DNA from: Pseudonocardia alaniniphila
GTDB lineage: Bacteria > Actinomycetota > Actinomycetes > Mycobacteriales > Pseudonocardiaceae
Assembly: GCF_022524485.1 (NCBI RefSeq)
Contig: NZ_JAKXMK010000025.1
Coordinates: 124,001 to 188,000, forward strand
Reading direction: 5' to 3'
Length of the DNA: 64,000 nt
Numbering within the stretch: position 1 is the first letter of the stretch; each line of letters begins with the position of its first letter. Both the position numbers and the translations under genes were made by a program. Below, piece by piece: positions 7,225-14,582 of this stretch. A model generated the notes under the pieces. The model was not told the DNA's origin and did no database searches. It worked only from the letters and a program-made list of their open reading frames with translations.

Positions 7225-7977
7225 ATGCCGCAGATCGTGCCGCTGGGCGTCCAGCTCGTCGCCAAGACCGAGTTCGTCGCACCCGAGGGCGTGCCGTGGA
7301 GCACGGACGCCGACGGGGGCCAGGCGCTCGCCGAGTTCGCGGGGCGTGCGTGCTACCAGTCCTGGGCCAAGCCCAATCCGGCCACGGCCACCAACGCCGG
7401 GTACCTGCGCCACATCCTCCAGGTCGGGCACCTTTCCGTGCTGGAGCACGGCACGGTCAGCTTCTACCTCACCGGTGTCTCGCGCTCGCTCACCCACGAG
7501 CTCATCCGCCACCGGCACTTCTCCTACAGCCAGCTGTCCCAGCGCTACGTCCCCGAGCGTGACGCCGCCATGGTCGAGCCCGACGTCATCGCCGGCGACC
7601 CGGAGCTCCACGAGCTGTTCACCGAGGCGGCCAAGGCATCGGTCACGGCCTACGAGCGGCTGCTCGAAGGGCTGGAGAAGCGCTTCGCCGACGTCCCCAA
7701 CGCCACGCTGCGACGCAAGCAGGCCCGGCAGGCGGCGCGTTCGGTGCTGCCCAACGCCACCGAGACCCGCATCGTCGTCACCGGCAACTACCGCGCGTGG
7801 CGCCACTTCATCGCCATGCGAGCGAGCGAGCACGCCGACGTCGAGATCCGCGAGCTCGCCATCGAGTGCCTGCGCCAGCTGCAGCGCGAGGTGCCCAACG
7901 TGTTCGGCGACTTCGAGATCGCGACGCTGGAGGACGGCACCGAGATCGCGTCGAGCCCCTTCGTCACCGAGGGCTGA
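7225..7977 (+). CDS. thyX: flavin-dependent thymidylate synthase
   Basis: Converts dUMP to dTMP using FAD, NADPH and methylene-tetrahydrofolate. The 250-residue protein carries the ThyX signature RHRx7S exactly, as R95-H96-R97 to S105 within HELIRHRHFSYSQLSQR. Upstream, FAGRACYQSW and ILQVGHLSVLEHG are conserved substrate and flavin contacts. The C-terminal helices contain ARSVLPNATETRIVVTGNYR, which binds dUMP and FAD. The ATG at 7225 follows a leaderless-type promoter. The order thyX, dapA, rnj is the same as in mycobacteria, with one extra gene inserted between thyX and dapA. Confidence 0.98.
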   Translation: MPQIVPLGVQLVAKTEFVAPEGVPWSTDADGGQALAEFAGRACYQSWAKPNPATATNAGYLRHILQVGHLSVLEHGTVSFYLTGVSRSLTHELIRHRHFSYSQLSQRYVPERDAAMVEPDVIAGDPELHELFTEAAKASVTAYERLLEGLEKRFADVPNATLRRKQARQAARSVLPNATETRIVVTGNYRAWRHFIAMRASEHADVEIRELAIECLRQLQREVPNVFGDFEIATLEDGTEIASSPFVTEG

Positions 7978-7988
7978 GCGCGCGCCAC

Positions 7989-7994
7989 TAGGGT
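7989..7994 (+). promoter_or_regulatory. -10 element TAGGGT of a leaderless transcript
   Basis: TAGGGT lies seven bases before the GTG at 8002, in the short gap after thyX. Confidence 0.5.
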
Positions 7995-8001
7995 CTGCGC
8001 G

Positions 8002-8628
8002 GTGAGCCTGGCGAGCAACGAGCGTGCGCGGATCTGCGACGAGTTCGAGCGGGTCGGGCCCGAGCGGCCCACCTTGTGCGAGGGGTGGTCGACGCGCGAT
8101 CTGCTCGCCCATCTCCTGGTGCGCGAGCGCCAGCCGTGGGCGGCGCCCGGGATCGTGGTGCCGGTGCTGGCCCCGGTCACCGAATGGGCGATGCGCGGCT
8201 TCGACAACGTGCCGTGGGGCGAGATGGTCGGCCAGCTTCGCTCCGGCCCGCCGGTGTGGTCGCCGTTTCGCATCGGCAACCTCGACGAGCTGGCCAACGG
8301 CATCGAGCTCTTCGTCCACCACGAGGACGTGCGACGGGGTGAACCTGGCTGGGAGCCACGCCGGCCCGACGCCGAGCGCGACGGTGCACTCTGGTCCGCC
8401 ATCACCCGGATGGGGCGCCGGCTCTACCGCCACAGCCCAGTGGGCATCGCGCTGCGTCGCCCCTCCGGCGACCAGTACGTCATCACCACCGGCTCCGGCC
8501 TCGTGACGATCGTGGGTGAGCCCGGGGAGCTCGTCCTGCACGCGTTCGGCCGCGACGCCGTGCGTGTCGAGCTGGAAGGTGACGCCGCGGCAGTGGCGGC
8601 GGTGGCCGCCACACCCCGCGGAATCTAG
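8002..8628 (+). CDS. TIGR03085 family DinB-like metal-binding protein
   Basis: A 208-residue protein of the DinB/mycothiol-dependent maleylpyruvate isomerase-like superfamily, most similar in pattern to TIGR03085, a family confined to actinobacteria. TLCEGWSTRDLLAHLLVRER (residues 27-46) is the typical first half, with His as a metal ligand; ELFVHHEDVRRG (near 100-111) gives two further His. The C-terminal part is a small beta domain. These proteins are thought to use a divalent metal and sometimes mycothiol; the reaction of this branch is unknown. The GTG start follows a TAGGGT promoter element by seven bases. Confidence 0.82.
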   Translation: MSLASNERARICDEFERVGPERPTLCEGWSTRDLLAHLLVRERQPWAAPGIVVPVLAPVTEWAMRGFDNVPWGEMVGQLRSGPPVWSPFRIGNLDELANGIELFVHHEDVRRGEPGWEPRRPDAERDGALWSAITRMGRRLYRHSPVGIALRRPSGDQYVITTGSGLVTIVGEPGELVLHAFGRDAVRVELEGDAAAVAAVAATPRGI

Positions 8629-8646
8629 GGGCGGGCCGCCCCGCCC
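8629..8646. terminator. short GC hairpin after the DinB-like gene
   Basis: GGGCGGG and CCCGCCC form a seven-base stem with a four-base loop, starting at the first base after the stop codon. It is compact and stable but has no U-tract. Confidence 0.55.
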
Positions 8647-8706
8647 GGAGGGCATTTCGATGCACCCGGCTCCGGCGCTGGGGGTCACTCGATGTCTTCC
8701 GGGCGG

Positions 8707-8712
8707 TACCGT
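8707..8712 (+). promoter_or_regulatory. -10 element TACCGT of a leaderless dapA transcript
   Basis: TACCGT lies six bases before the ATG at 8719. This decides the dapA start: the upstream in-frame ATG at 8692 would precede the promoter. Confidence 0.6.
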
Positions 8713-8718
8713 CACCCC

Positions 8719-9717
8719 ATGAGCCCCACCCCTCCTGGAGCGCGCTCGGCAGGCCGGCCGTTCGGCCGGGTGCTGACCGCCATGGTCACGCCCTTCGACG
8801 CCGAAGGTCGCCTCGACCTGAACAAGGCCGAAGCGCTCGCCGCCCACCTTCTCGACCTGGGAAATGACGGACTGGTGGTGAACGGCACCACGGGGGAGGG
8901 GCCCACCACCAGCGACCGCGAGAAGTCCGACCTGGTACGGGCCGTTGTGAGCGCGGTCGGGGACCGCGCCACCGTGGTGGCGGGGGCGGGCACGTACGAC
9001 ACCGCCCACAGCATCGAGCTCGCCCGTGCCGCGGAGAAGGCGGGCGCGCACGGGTTGCTCGTCGTCACGCCGTACTACTCGCGGCCGCCCCAGTCGGGCC
9101 TGCTGCTGCACTTCACGGCGATCGCCGATGCCACCGAGCTACCGGTCATGCTCTACGACATCCCGCCCCGCAGCGTCATCCCGATCGAGATGGAGACGCT
9201 CCAGCGGCTCTCCGAGCACCCGCGGATCCTGGCGGTCAAGGACGCGCGCAACGACCTCCGTGTCGGCACCGAGGTGATCGCCACCACGTCCCTGGCCTAC
9301 TACTCCGGGGACGACCCGGTGAACCTGCCGTGGCTGTCGGTCGGCGCAGTCGGCTTCGTCAGCGTGATCGGGCACATCGTGGCCGACCGCCTGCGGGAGA
9401 TGCTCGACGCGTTCGAGGCGGGCGATGTGCGCCGCGCCCGCGCCGTGAACGCGAGCTGCCTGCCGATCACCCGCGCGATGGGGCGCGTCGGCGGGGCGGT
9501 GTTCTCGAAGGTCGGGCTTCAGCTGCGCGGCATCGACGTCGGCAACCCGCGTCTACCGCTGCCCCCGGCCACCGACGAGCAGGTGGAGGCCGTGGCGGCC
9601 GACCTGCGCGCGGCCGAAGTGCCGCTCGGTCCCGACGCGTACCGATGCGTCGGTGAGGTGAGCGGCCTGTCTGCATCCAGTGCCGGAAGCCTCGAGGTCG
9701 GGGTCGCCTACCGCTGA
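8719..9717 (+). CDS. dapA: 4-hydroxy-tetrahydrodipicolinate synthase
   Basis: Condenses pyruvate with aspartate semialdehyde, the first committed step to diaminopimelate and lysine. The TIM-barrel protein (332 residues from this start) shows the substrate-binding loop NGTTGEGPTTSDREK, the catalytic tyrosine in VMLYDIPPRS and the Schiff-base lysine in ILAVKDARNDL. About 30 residues after the last barrel helix (ending YRCVGEVSGLSASSAGSLEVGVAYR, split here only for description) exceed the usual end of the family and have no clear similarity. It is followed by rnj after 44 bases with a good ribosome binding site, so the two may be cotranscribed. Confidence 0.95.
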   Translation: MSPTPPGARSAGRPFGRVLTAMVTPFDAEGRLDLNKAEALAAHLLDLGNDGLVVNGTTGEGPTTSDREKSDLVRAVVSAVGDRATVVAGAGTYDTAHSIELARAAEKAGAHGLLVVTPYYSRPPQSGLLLHFTAIADATELPVMLYDIPPRSVIPIEMETLQRLSEHPRILAVKDARNDLRVGTEVIATTSLAYYSGDDPVNLPWLSVGAVGFVSVIGHIVADRLREMLDAFEAGDVRRARAVNASCLPITRAMGRVGGAVFSKVGLQLRGIDVGNPRLPLPPATDEQVEAVAADLRAAEVPLGPDAYRCVGEVSGLSASSAGSLEVGVAYR

Positions 9718-9761
9718 GCGGCCTTCGGCACGTCCTTCACCACTATCACGAGGAAAACTAC

Positions 9762-11546
9762 TTGAGTCGTCCCCCTGCACGGTCCGACCGCTCCCGGTCC
9801 GATCGCCGATTCCGGCCGCCCCGGCGCGAGCAGAGCCGCCCGGCTCCTCCAGAAGCGGTCAACCCTGTCGAGCTCCCGGCCGCGCCCCCGCCGCCGTTGC
9901 CGGAAGGTGCCCTGCGCGTGGTCGCGCTAGGAGGCATCGGCGAGATCGGCCGCAACATGACCGTGTTCGAGTACGAGGGCAGACTGCTCGTCGTCGACTG
10001 TGGTGTGTTGTTCCCCGCCGAGGACTCTCCGGGTGTCGACCTGATCCTGCCCGATTTCCGGGCGATCGAGGAGCGCCTTGACGATATCGACGCGCTCGTG
10101 CTCACCCACGGCCACGAGGACCACATCGGTGCGGTGCCGTTCCTCCTGCGCCAGCGTCCTGAGCTGCTGATCGTCGGCTCCCGATTCACGCTCGCACTCG
10201 TGGCGGAGAAGTGCAAGGAGCACCGCCTCACCCCGCATCTGCTGGAGGTGAAGGAGGGCGCCCGCATGCGGCACGGGGCGTGGGACTGCGAGTACTTCGC
10301 GGTCAACCACTCCATCCCGGACGCCCTGGCCGTCGCGATCCGCACGCCGGCCGGCCTGGTGCTGCACACCGGTGACATCAAGCTCGACCAGCTTCCGCTG
10401 GACGGTCGGCTCACCGACCTGGCGGGATTCTCGCGGCTCGGCGACGAGGGGGTGGACCTGTTCCTCGTCGACTCCACCAACGCCGACGTCCCCGGGTTCG
10501 TGATCGCCGAGCGCGAGATCGGCCCCGTGCTCGACGGGGTCTTCCACAACTCGCCCGCGCGCATCATCGTGGCCTGTTTCGCGAGCCACGTGCACCGCGT
10601 GCAGCAGGTGCTCGTCGCGGCGGCGGAGCACAGGCGGAAGGTCTGCTTCGTCGGCCGCTCGATGGTCCGCAACATGGGTCTGGCCGCCGAGCTGGGGTTC
10701 CTGGACGTGCCCGAGGGTCTGCTCGTCGAGCTCGACGAGGCGATGGACCTACCCGACAACGAGCTGGTGATCGTCTCCACCGGATCCCAGGGCGAGCCGC
10801 TCTCGGCGCTCGCGCGGATGGCCCGTGGCGACCACCGCTCGGTGGGGATCAAGCCCGAGGACACGATCATCCTGGCCAGCTCGTTGATCCCGGGCAACGA
10901 GACGGCCGTGTTCGGCGTGATCAACGGTCTCACCCGGCTGGGCGCCACGGTCGTGCACCAGGGCAACGCGAAGGTGCACGTCTCCGGCCACTCGCCGGCG
11001 GGGGAGCTGCTGTTCCTCTACAACGCCGTGCGGCCGAGCAACGTCATGCCGGTGCACGGGGAGTGGCGCCACCTGCGGGCCAACGGCCGGCTCGCCGTGC
11101 AGACCGGGGTGCCGGAGAAGTCGGTGGTGCTGGCCGAGGACGGCGTCGTCGTCGACCTGGTGGACGGCAAGGCGTCGATCACCGGTCGTGTCGAGGTGGG
11201 TCGCGTGTACGTCGACGGGCTGGCCGTGGGTGACATCGGCGAGAGCACCCTCGGCGACCGCCTCGTGCTCGGCGAGGGCGGCTTCATCTCGATCACCGTG
11301 GCCGTCGACTCCAACACCGGCCGGGCCATGTCTCGCCCCACGTTGTCGGGCCGCGGGTTCTCCGACGACCCCAAGGCGCTCGATGCGGTGCTGCCTCTCG
11401 TGGAGGACGAGCTGTCCCGCACCGAGGCCGAGGGCATCACCGACACCCACCGCATCGCACAGGCGGTGCGCCGCGTGGTGGGGAAGTGGGTGGGGGAGAC
11501 CTACCGCAGGCGGCCGATGATCGTGCCCACGGTGATCCCGGTCTGA
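9762..11546 (+). CDS. rnj: ribonuclease J
   Basis: A beta-CASP metallo-beta-lactamase nuclease with endo- and 5'-3' exonuclease activity on RNA. The 594-residue protein has a basic, Pro-rich N-terminal tail (about 45 residues), then VVALGGIGEIGRNMTVFEYE, the zinc motif LTHGHEDHIGAVPFLL, the later VNHSIPDALAVAI and HTGDIKLD, and the beta-CASP signatures VIVSTGSQGEP and HVSGHSPAGELLFLY. The TTG at 9762 is chosen because GAGGA at 9750-9754 is well placed before it and no other start is nearby. It follows dapA as in mycobacteria and is closed by a strong hairpin. Confidence 0.96.
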   Translation: MSRPPARSDRSRSDRRFRPPRREQSRPAPPEAVNPVELPAAPPPPLPEGALRVVALGGIGEIGRNMTVFEYEGRLLVVDCGVLFPAEDSPGVDLILPDFRAIEERLDDIDALVLTHGHEDHIGAVPFLLRQRPELLIVGSRFTLALVAEKCKEHRLTPHLLEVKEGARMRHGAWDCEYFAVNHSIPDALAVAIRTPAGLVLHTGDIKLDQLPLDGRLTDLAGFSRLGDEGVDLFLVDSTNADVPGFVIAEREIGPVLDGVFHNSPARIIVACFASHVHRVQQVLVAAAEHRRKVCFVGRSMVRNMGLAAELGFLDVPEGLLVELDEAMDLPDNELVIVSTGSQGEPLSALARMARGDHRSVGIKPEDTIILASSLIPGNETAVFGVINGLTRLGATVVHQGNAKVHVSGHSPAGELLFLYNAVRPSNVMPVHGEWRHLRANGRLAVQTGVPEKSVVLAEDGVVVDLVDGKASITGRVEVGRVYVDGLAVGDIGESTLGDRLVLGEGGFISITVAVDSNTGRAMSRPTLSGRGFSDDPKALDAVLPLVEDELSRTEAEGITDTHRIAQAVRRVVGKWVGETYRRRPMIVPTVIPV

Positions 11547-11553
11547 CCGGCCC

Positions 11554-11586
11554 GCGTGCCGGGGCCGGAGGTCCGGCCCCGCACGC
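11554..11586 (+). terminator. rnj hairpin terminator
   Basis: GCGTGC-C-GGGGCCGG and CCGGCCCCGCACGC form a 14-pair stem with one bulged base and a four-base loop (AGGT), seven bases after the rnj stop codon. Confidence 0.8.
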
Positions 11587-11595
11587 AGAGGGTCA

Positions 11596-11763
11596 CTAGG
11601 AGCGCGCTGAACAACTCGGCCCTACTGCGCGGCGCCCAGGCGGCGCCCTCGCGGCGTTGTCGTCGGGCCCGATACAACAGCGGTAGCGGCCCCTCCTCCG
11701 CCTTGCGATGCCACCACCTGGATCACCGCTCGCTACGGGCGGAGCTGTTCAGCACCCTCCTAG
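11596..11763. repeat. 168-bp MITE-like element with terminal inverted repeats and CTAG at both ends
   Basis: CTAG at 11596-11599 and at 11760-11763 flank 160 bases whose ends are inverted repeats: GAGCGCGCTGAACAACTC at the left, and the complement of GAGGGTGCTGAACAGCTC at the right. There is no coding capacity. The same ends occur at 934-989. Flanking CTAG tetranucleotides look like 4-bp target duplications, a preference known in the IS5 group and some other DDE transposases, so this may be a non-autonomous element moved by such an enzyme. The right-hand CTAG supplies the stop codon of the reductase gene on the minus strand. Confidence 0.7.
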
Positions 11764-12179
11764 GCCGGGTCCAGGCGCACCACGGGGAACGTACGGGTGG
11801 TGTGGGTCTCGTACTCGCGCAGGTCGGGCCAGTAGTCCACGAGCGCCGCGTACAGCCGTTCCCGTTCGGGCCCCTCCCGCAACACCGTCGGCGTCGCCGT
11901 CAGCGTGCGCCCGCCGACCTCGATGGTCACCTCCTGCATCGCGGCGAGGTTGCCGACCCATGCCGGCTCGTCAGGCGCGCCACCTGCCGACCCGACGAGC
12001 AGGTAGCTGCCTTCGTGGGCCAGGTACAGCAACGGATGGACGAACTCCCGTCCGCTCTTGCGGCCGACGTCGTGCAGAAGGAGCAGCTCGACGTTCTTGA
12101 AGTGCCCGCCCATCGCCTCCTGTACGTCCCCGGCGTTGGCTCGGAACTCGGTGATGACCTGATCGTTGAGGTCGCTCAT
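11760..12179 (-). CDS. deazaflavin (F420)-dependent nitroreductase family protein
   Basis: A 139-residue protein of the Ddn/FDOR-B family, split-barrel enzymes that use reduced coenzyme F420 to reduce quinones, nitro compounds or other acceptors. Family marks are the N-terminal helix VITEFRANAGDVQEAMGGHF, LLLHDVGRKSGREFVHPLLY (where phosphate of F420 binds), and SYLLVGSAGGAPDEPAWVGN, followed by VGGRTLTATPTVL and the end RLYAALVDYWPDLREYE. The ATG at 12179 follows GGGAG. Its stop codon overlaps the end of the MITE-like repeat. The physiological substrate is unknown. Confidence 0.85.
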   Translation of the reverse strand: MSDLNDQVITEFRANAGDVQEAMGGHFKNVELLLLHDVGRKSGREFVHPLLYLAHEGSYLLVGSAGGAPDEPAWVGNLAAMQEVTIEVGGRTLTATPTVLREGPERERLYAALVDYWPDLREYETHTTRTFPVVRLDPA

Positions 12180-12231
12180 TCATGACTCCCTGCGGATACG
12201 CCGGACGATCGGTACCGGCGCGATAGTACGT

Positions 12232-12250
12232 TGAGATACAGAAGATCTCA
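12232..12250. promoter_or_regulatory. small dyad upstream of the F420-type reductase
   Basis: TGAGAT-n7-ATCTCA in an unusually AT-rich stretch, about 52 bases before the reductase start. On the minus strand a TACTAT at about 12222-12227 could be the -10 element. The dyad would overlap the -35 region. No regulator gene is adjacent. Confidence 0.3.
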
Positions 12251-12282
12251 TACACCGCAGATTTGCGAGGAGTGGGTGCTCG

Positions 12283-13929
12283 TCAGTCGCCGTGACGCGG
12301 TTCGTGAGGCTCCTGGCCGGGCGGCAGGTTCGAGCGGTCCGGGGCGATCACGGTGGACATGTCGCCCGAGTCGGGCAGCTTCACGTGCGGGATCGTCCCG
12401 TCCGCATCGAGCAGCAGGTCGGCGGTGCCCGGTCGCAGCGTCTCCCCGCGGAAGAACGGCGGCGCCATCCGGCTGTAGATCAGCATCAGCACGGCGCCCA
12501 GCACCAGCGCCCCGATGCCGATGATGAAGACCCCGCCGATGCCGAACAGCGTGGTGGAGCCCGCGTCCGGCGAGGCGTAGTCGATGCTGGAGAGGACGAA
12601 CGCGGCGAGGAGCATCAGTCCGCCGAGCCCGGGCAGCACGCCTTTGATCCACAGGTCGCGCCCGCGGAGTTGCCGCCGGTAGAACCAGACGCAGGCGAAA
12701 CCGGTGAGCCCGTAGTAGAACGCGATCAGCAGTCCGACCGCGGAGATCGAGTCGGCCAGCACGTTCCCGCTCACGAGCGTGAGCCCGACGTAGAACACGA
12801 TCGACGCGATCCCCATGGCCCAGGTGGAGAAACCAGGCGTCAGGTAGCGCGGGTGGATCGAGGCGAAGCGCGCCGGAAGCGCCTGGTAGGCGCCCATCGA
12901 CAGGGTGGCCCGTGCCGTCGGCAGGATCGTGGTCTGGGTGGAGGCGGCCGACGAGGTCAGCACGGAGATGATCAGGAGGATGACGAACGCCTGGCCGAGG
13001 CCGCTGTCACCGAACACGGCCGGGCCGATCGCGGCGAACACGTCGTCGGCGTTCTCCGGGTTGCCCAGGCCGATGCCCTCCGTGCCGGTTCCGGCGAACG
13101 CGACCGTGGAGAGCGACACCAGCGCGTAGGTGGCGAGAAGCAGCAGCGTGGACAGCACGGCGGCGCGCCCCGGCGTGCGGCCCGGGTCGTCGCTCTCCTC
13201 GTTGACGGCCACGGCGGTGTCCCAGCCCCAGTACAGGAAGACGGCGATGAGTACCGCGTCGACGAGGTCGGAGAGGGAGAGGCCGCCCGGCCACAACCAG
13301 TCGAGGCTCGGGGTGATCGCGCCCTCGGGGGCCTCACCGCTGTAGACCTTCACCAGCGCGACCACGGCGAATGCCGCGAGCACCAGGAGTTCGACGCCGA
13401 GCAGGCCGTACTGGAGCCGCGCGGACACCTCGATGCCGCGGTAGCAGATGTAGGTCATCAGCGCGATCCACACCACGCCTGCGACGGTGGTCCACAAGGT
13501 GCTCGCGGCCAGCGAGTCGGCTCCCACCAGCAGGAACGAGTACTGGCCCGCGATCTGCGCGAGGTTGGCCATGACGATCACGTCGGCGGCGATGATGCCC
13601 CAGCCGCCCATCCAGCCCATCCACGGACCGAAGGCCCGGCCGGCCCAGGTGAACGTGGTGCCGCAGTCGGGTTCGGCGCGGTTGAGCTCGCGGTAGGCCA
13701 CCGCGATCAGGTACATCGGCACGAACGCCAGCAGCATGATCGAGGGTGCCTTGTCGCCGACCAGCACCACGATCAGCCCGAGACTGGCCGCGAGGCTGTA
13801 GGCGGGGGCGGTGGACGCCAGTCCGATCACCACGCCCGAGACGAGCCCGAGGGCCCCACCGTTCAGGCCCTTCGCGCCGGGTGCCGCGCCGTTCGGCGCT
13901 GTGACCGGGGGCTTCGCCTCTGTGCTCAT
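12283..13929 (-). CDS. APC superfamily amino acid/polyamine permease
   Basis: A 548-residue membrane protein with about twelve to thirteen membrane segments. GALGLVSGVVIGLASTAPAY starts the first helix pair and includes the small-residue substrate-binding turn of APC carriers. CGTTFTWAGRAFGPWMGWMG (about 80-100 residues in) and FLYWGWDTAVAVNEESDDPG (helix 6 region) are typical. The C-terminal end is hydrophilic. I place the start at 13929 because GGGGAGGA lies directly upstream; an in-frame start at 14070 would cross the operator region and add 47 unrelated residues. It is divergent from an AsnC regulator, aminotransferase and FAD oxidoreductase, so it probably imports the amine or amino acid they degrade. 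Confidence 0.88.
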   Translation of the reverse strand: MSTEAKPPVTAPNGAAPGAKGLNGGALGLVSGVVIGLASTAPAYSLAASLGLIVVLVGDKAPSIMLLAFVPMYLIAVAYRELNRAEPDCGTTFTWAGRAFGPWMGWMGGWGIIAADVIVMANLAQIAGQYSFLLVGADSLAASTLWTTVAGVVWIALMTYICYRGIEVSARLQYGLLGVELLVLAAFAVVALVKVYSGEAPEGAITPSLDWLWPGGLSLSDLVDAVLIAVFLYWGWDTAVAVNEESDDPGRTPGRAAVLSTLLLLATYALVSLSTVAFAGTGTEGIGLGNPENADDVFAAIGPAVFGDSGLGQAFVILLIISVLTSSAASTQTTILPTARATLSMGAYQALPARFASIHPRYLTPGFSTWAMGIASIVFYVGLTLVSGNVLADSISAVGLLIAFYYGLTGFACVWFYRRQLRGRDLWIKGVLPGLGGLMLLAAFVLSSIDYASPDAGSTTLFGIGGVFIIGIGALVLGAVLMLIYSRMAPPFFRGETLRPGTADLLLDADGTIPHVKLPDSGDMSTVIAPDRSNLPPGQEPHEPRHGD

Positions 13930-14024
13930 GGTTCCTCCCCTGGCCACCCTGTCACCCGATGTGACGCACGCGCACCTTAGCGTCGCAGACGACGGAATTC
14001 GAGACCCATCTGTGAGATCACGGT

Positions 14025-14062
14025 GAAATCCGTGTTTCGTTGACGGATCGTCTACGGATTTC
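14025..14062. promoter_or_regulatory. candidate AsnC/Lrp operator between permease and regulator
   Basis: A nine-base inverted repeat, GAAATCCGT at 14025-14033 and ACGGATTTC at 14054-14062, with centres 29 bases apart (nearly three helical turns). It lies between the divergent permease and AsnC-type gene. TATTGT at 14070-14075 may be the -10 element of the regulator. Lrp/AsnC octamers often bind such spaced dyads. Confidence 0.5.
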
Positions 14063-14087
14063 GTTTCCATATTGTTGCCGACCGTCT

Positions 14088-14582
14088 ATGGTCCAGACCG
14101 TGCTCGCAGCTCCGGAGCCGCATCCGGCCTCTCATGCGCTGCTCGACGACGTCGGCAAGGCCATCGTCGAACAGCTCCAGGAGGACGGGCGGCGGCCCTA
14201 CGTCACCATCGGCCGCAGCGTGGGTCTCTCCGAGGCCGCGGTGCGCCAGCGCGTTGCGCGCCTGCAGGAGGCCGGGGTGATCCAGATCGTCGCGGTCACC
14301 GACCCCCTGCAGCTCGGGTTCCGCCGGCAGGCGATGGTCGGCGTGCGCACGGACGGGGACGTGGTCGACGTGGCCGACGCGCTGGCCGAGATGCCCGAGG
14401 TCGACTACGTGGTGATCACGGCCGGCAGCTTCGACGTGCTCGTCGAAGCGGTCTGCGAGGACGACGAGCACCTTCTGGAGCTGGTCGGCAGGCGGATCCG
14501 GGCACTTCCCGGCGTCCGCAGCACGGAGACGTTCGTGTACATGAAGCTGCGGAAGCAGCATTACAACTGGGGAACCCGGTGA
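14088..14582 (+). CDS. Lrp/AsnC family transcriptional regulator
   Basis: A 164-residue regulator with an N-terminal winged helix (about residues 15-65: DVGKAIVEQLQEDGRRPYVT, then LSEAAVRQRVARLQEAGVIQ) and a C-terminal RAM ligand domain (MVGVRTDGDVVDVADALAEM to the end). The ATG at 14088 is preferred to a TTG at 14040 because the latter would run through the operator. It probably senses the amine or amino acid handled by the cluster and controls both the divergent permease and the genes it precedes. Its stop overlaps the aminotransferase start as GTGA. Confidence 0.88.
   Translation: MVQTVLAAPEPHPASHALLDDVGKAIVEQLQEDGRRPYVTIGRSVGLSEAAVRQRVARLQEAGVIQIVAVTDPLQLGFRRQAMVGVRTDGDVVDVADALAEMPEVDYVVITAGSFDVLVEAVCEDDEHLLELVGRRIRALPGVRSTETFVYMKLRKQHYNWGTR

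Noticed and set aside
9622..9717. Frameshift near the end of dapA
   Set aside because: The last 30 residues exceed the usual family end, but no other frame continues the family there and the stop is followed by a normal intergenic region, so a natural extension is more likely.
12292..13980. Antisense frame of about 560 codons over the APC permease
   Set aside because: Low-complexity translation rich in Arg, Gly, His and Asp; the permease on the other strand has full family motifs and a ribosome binding site.
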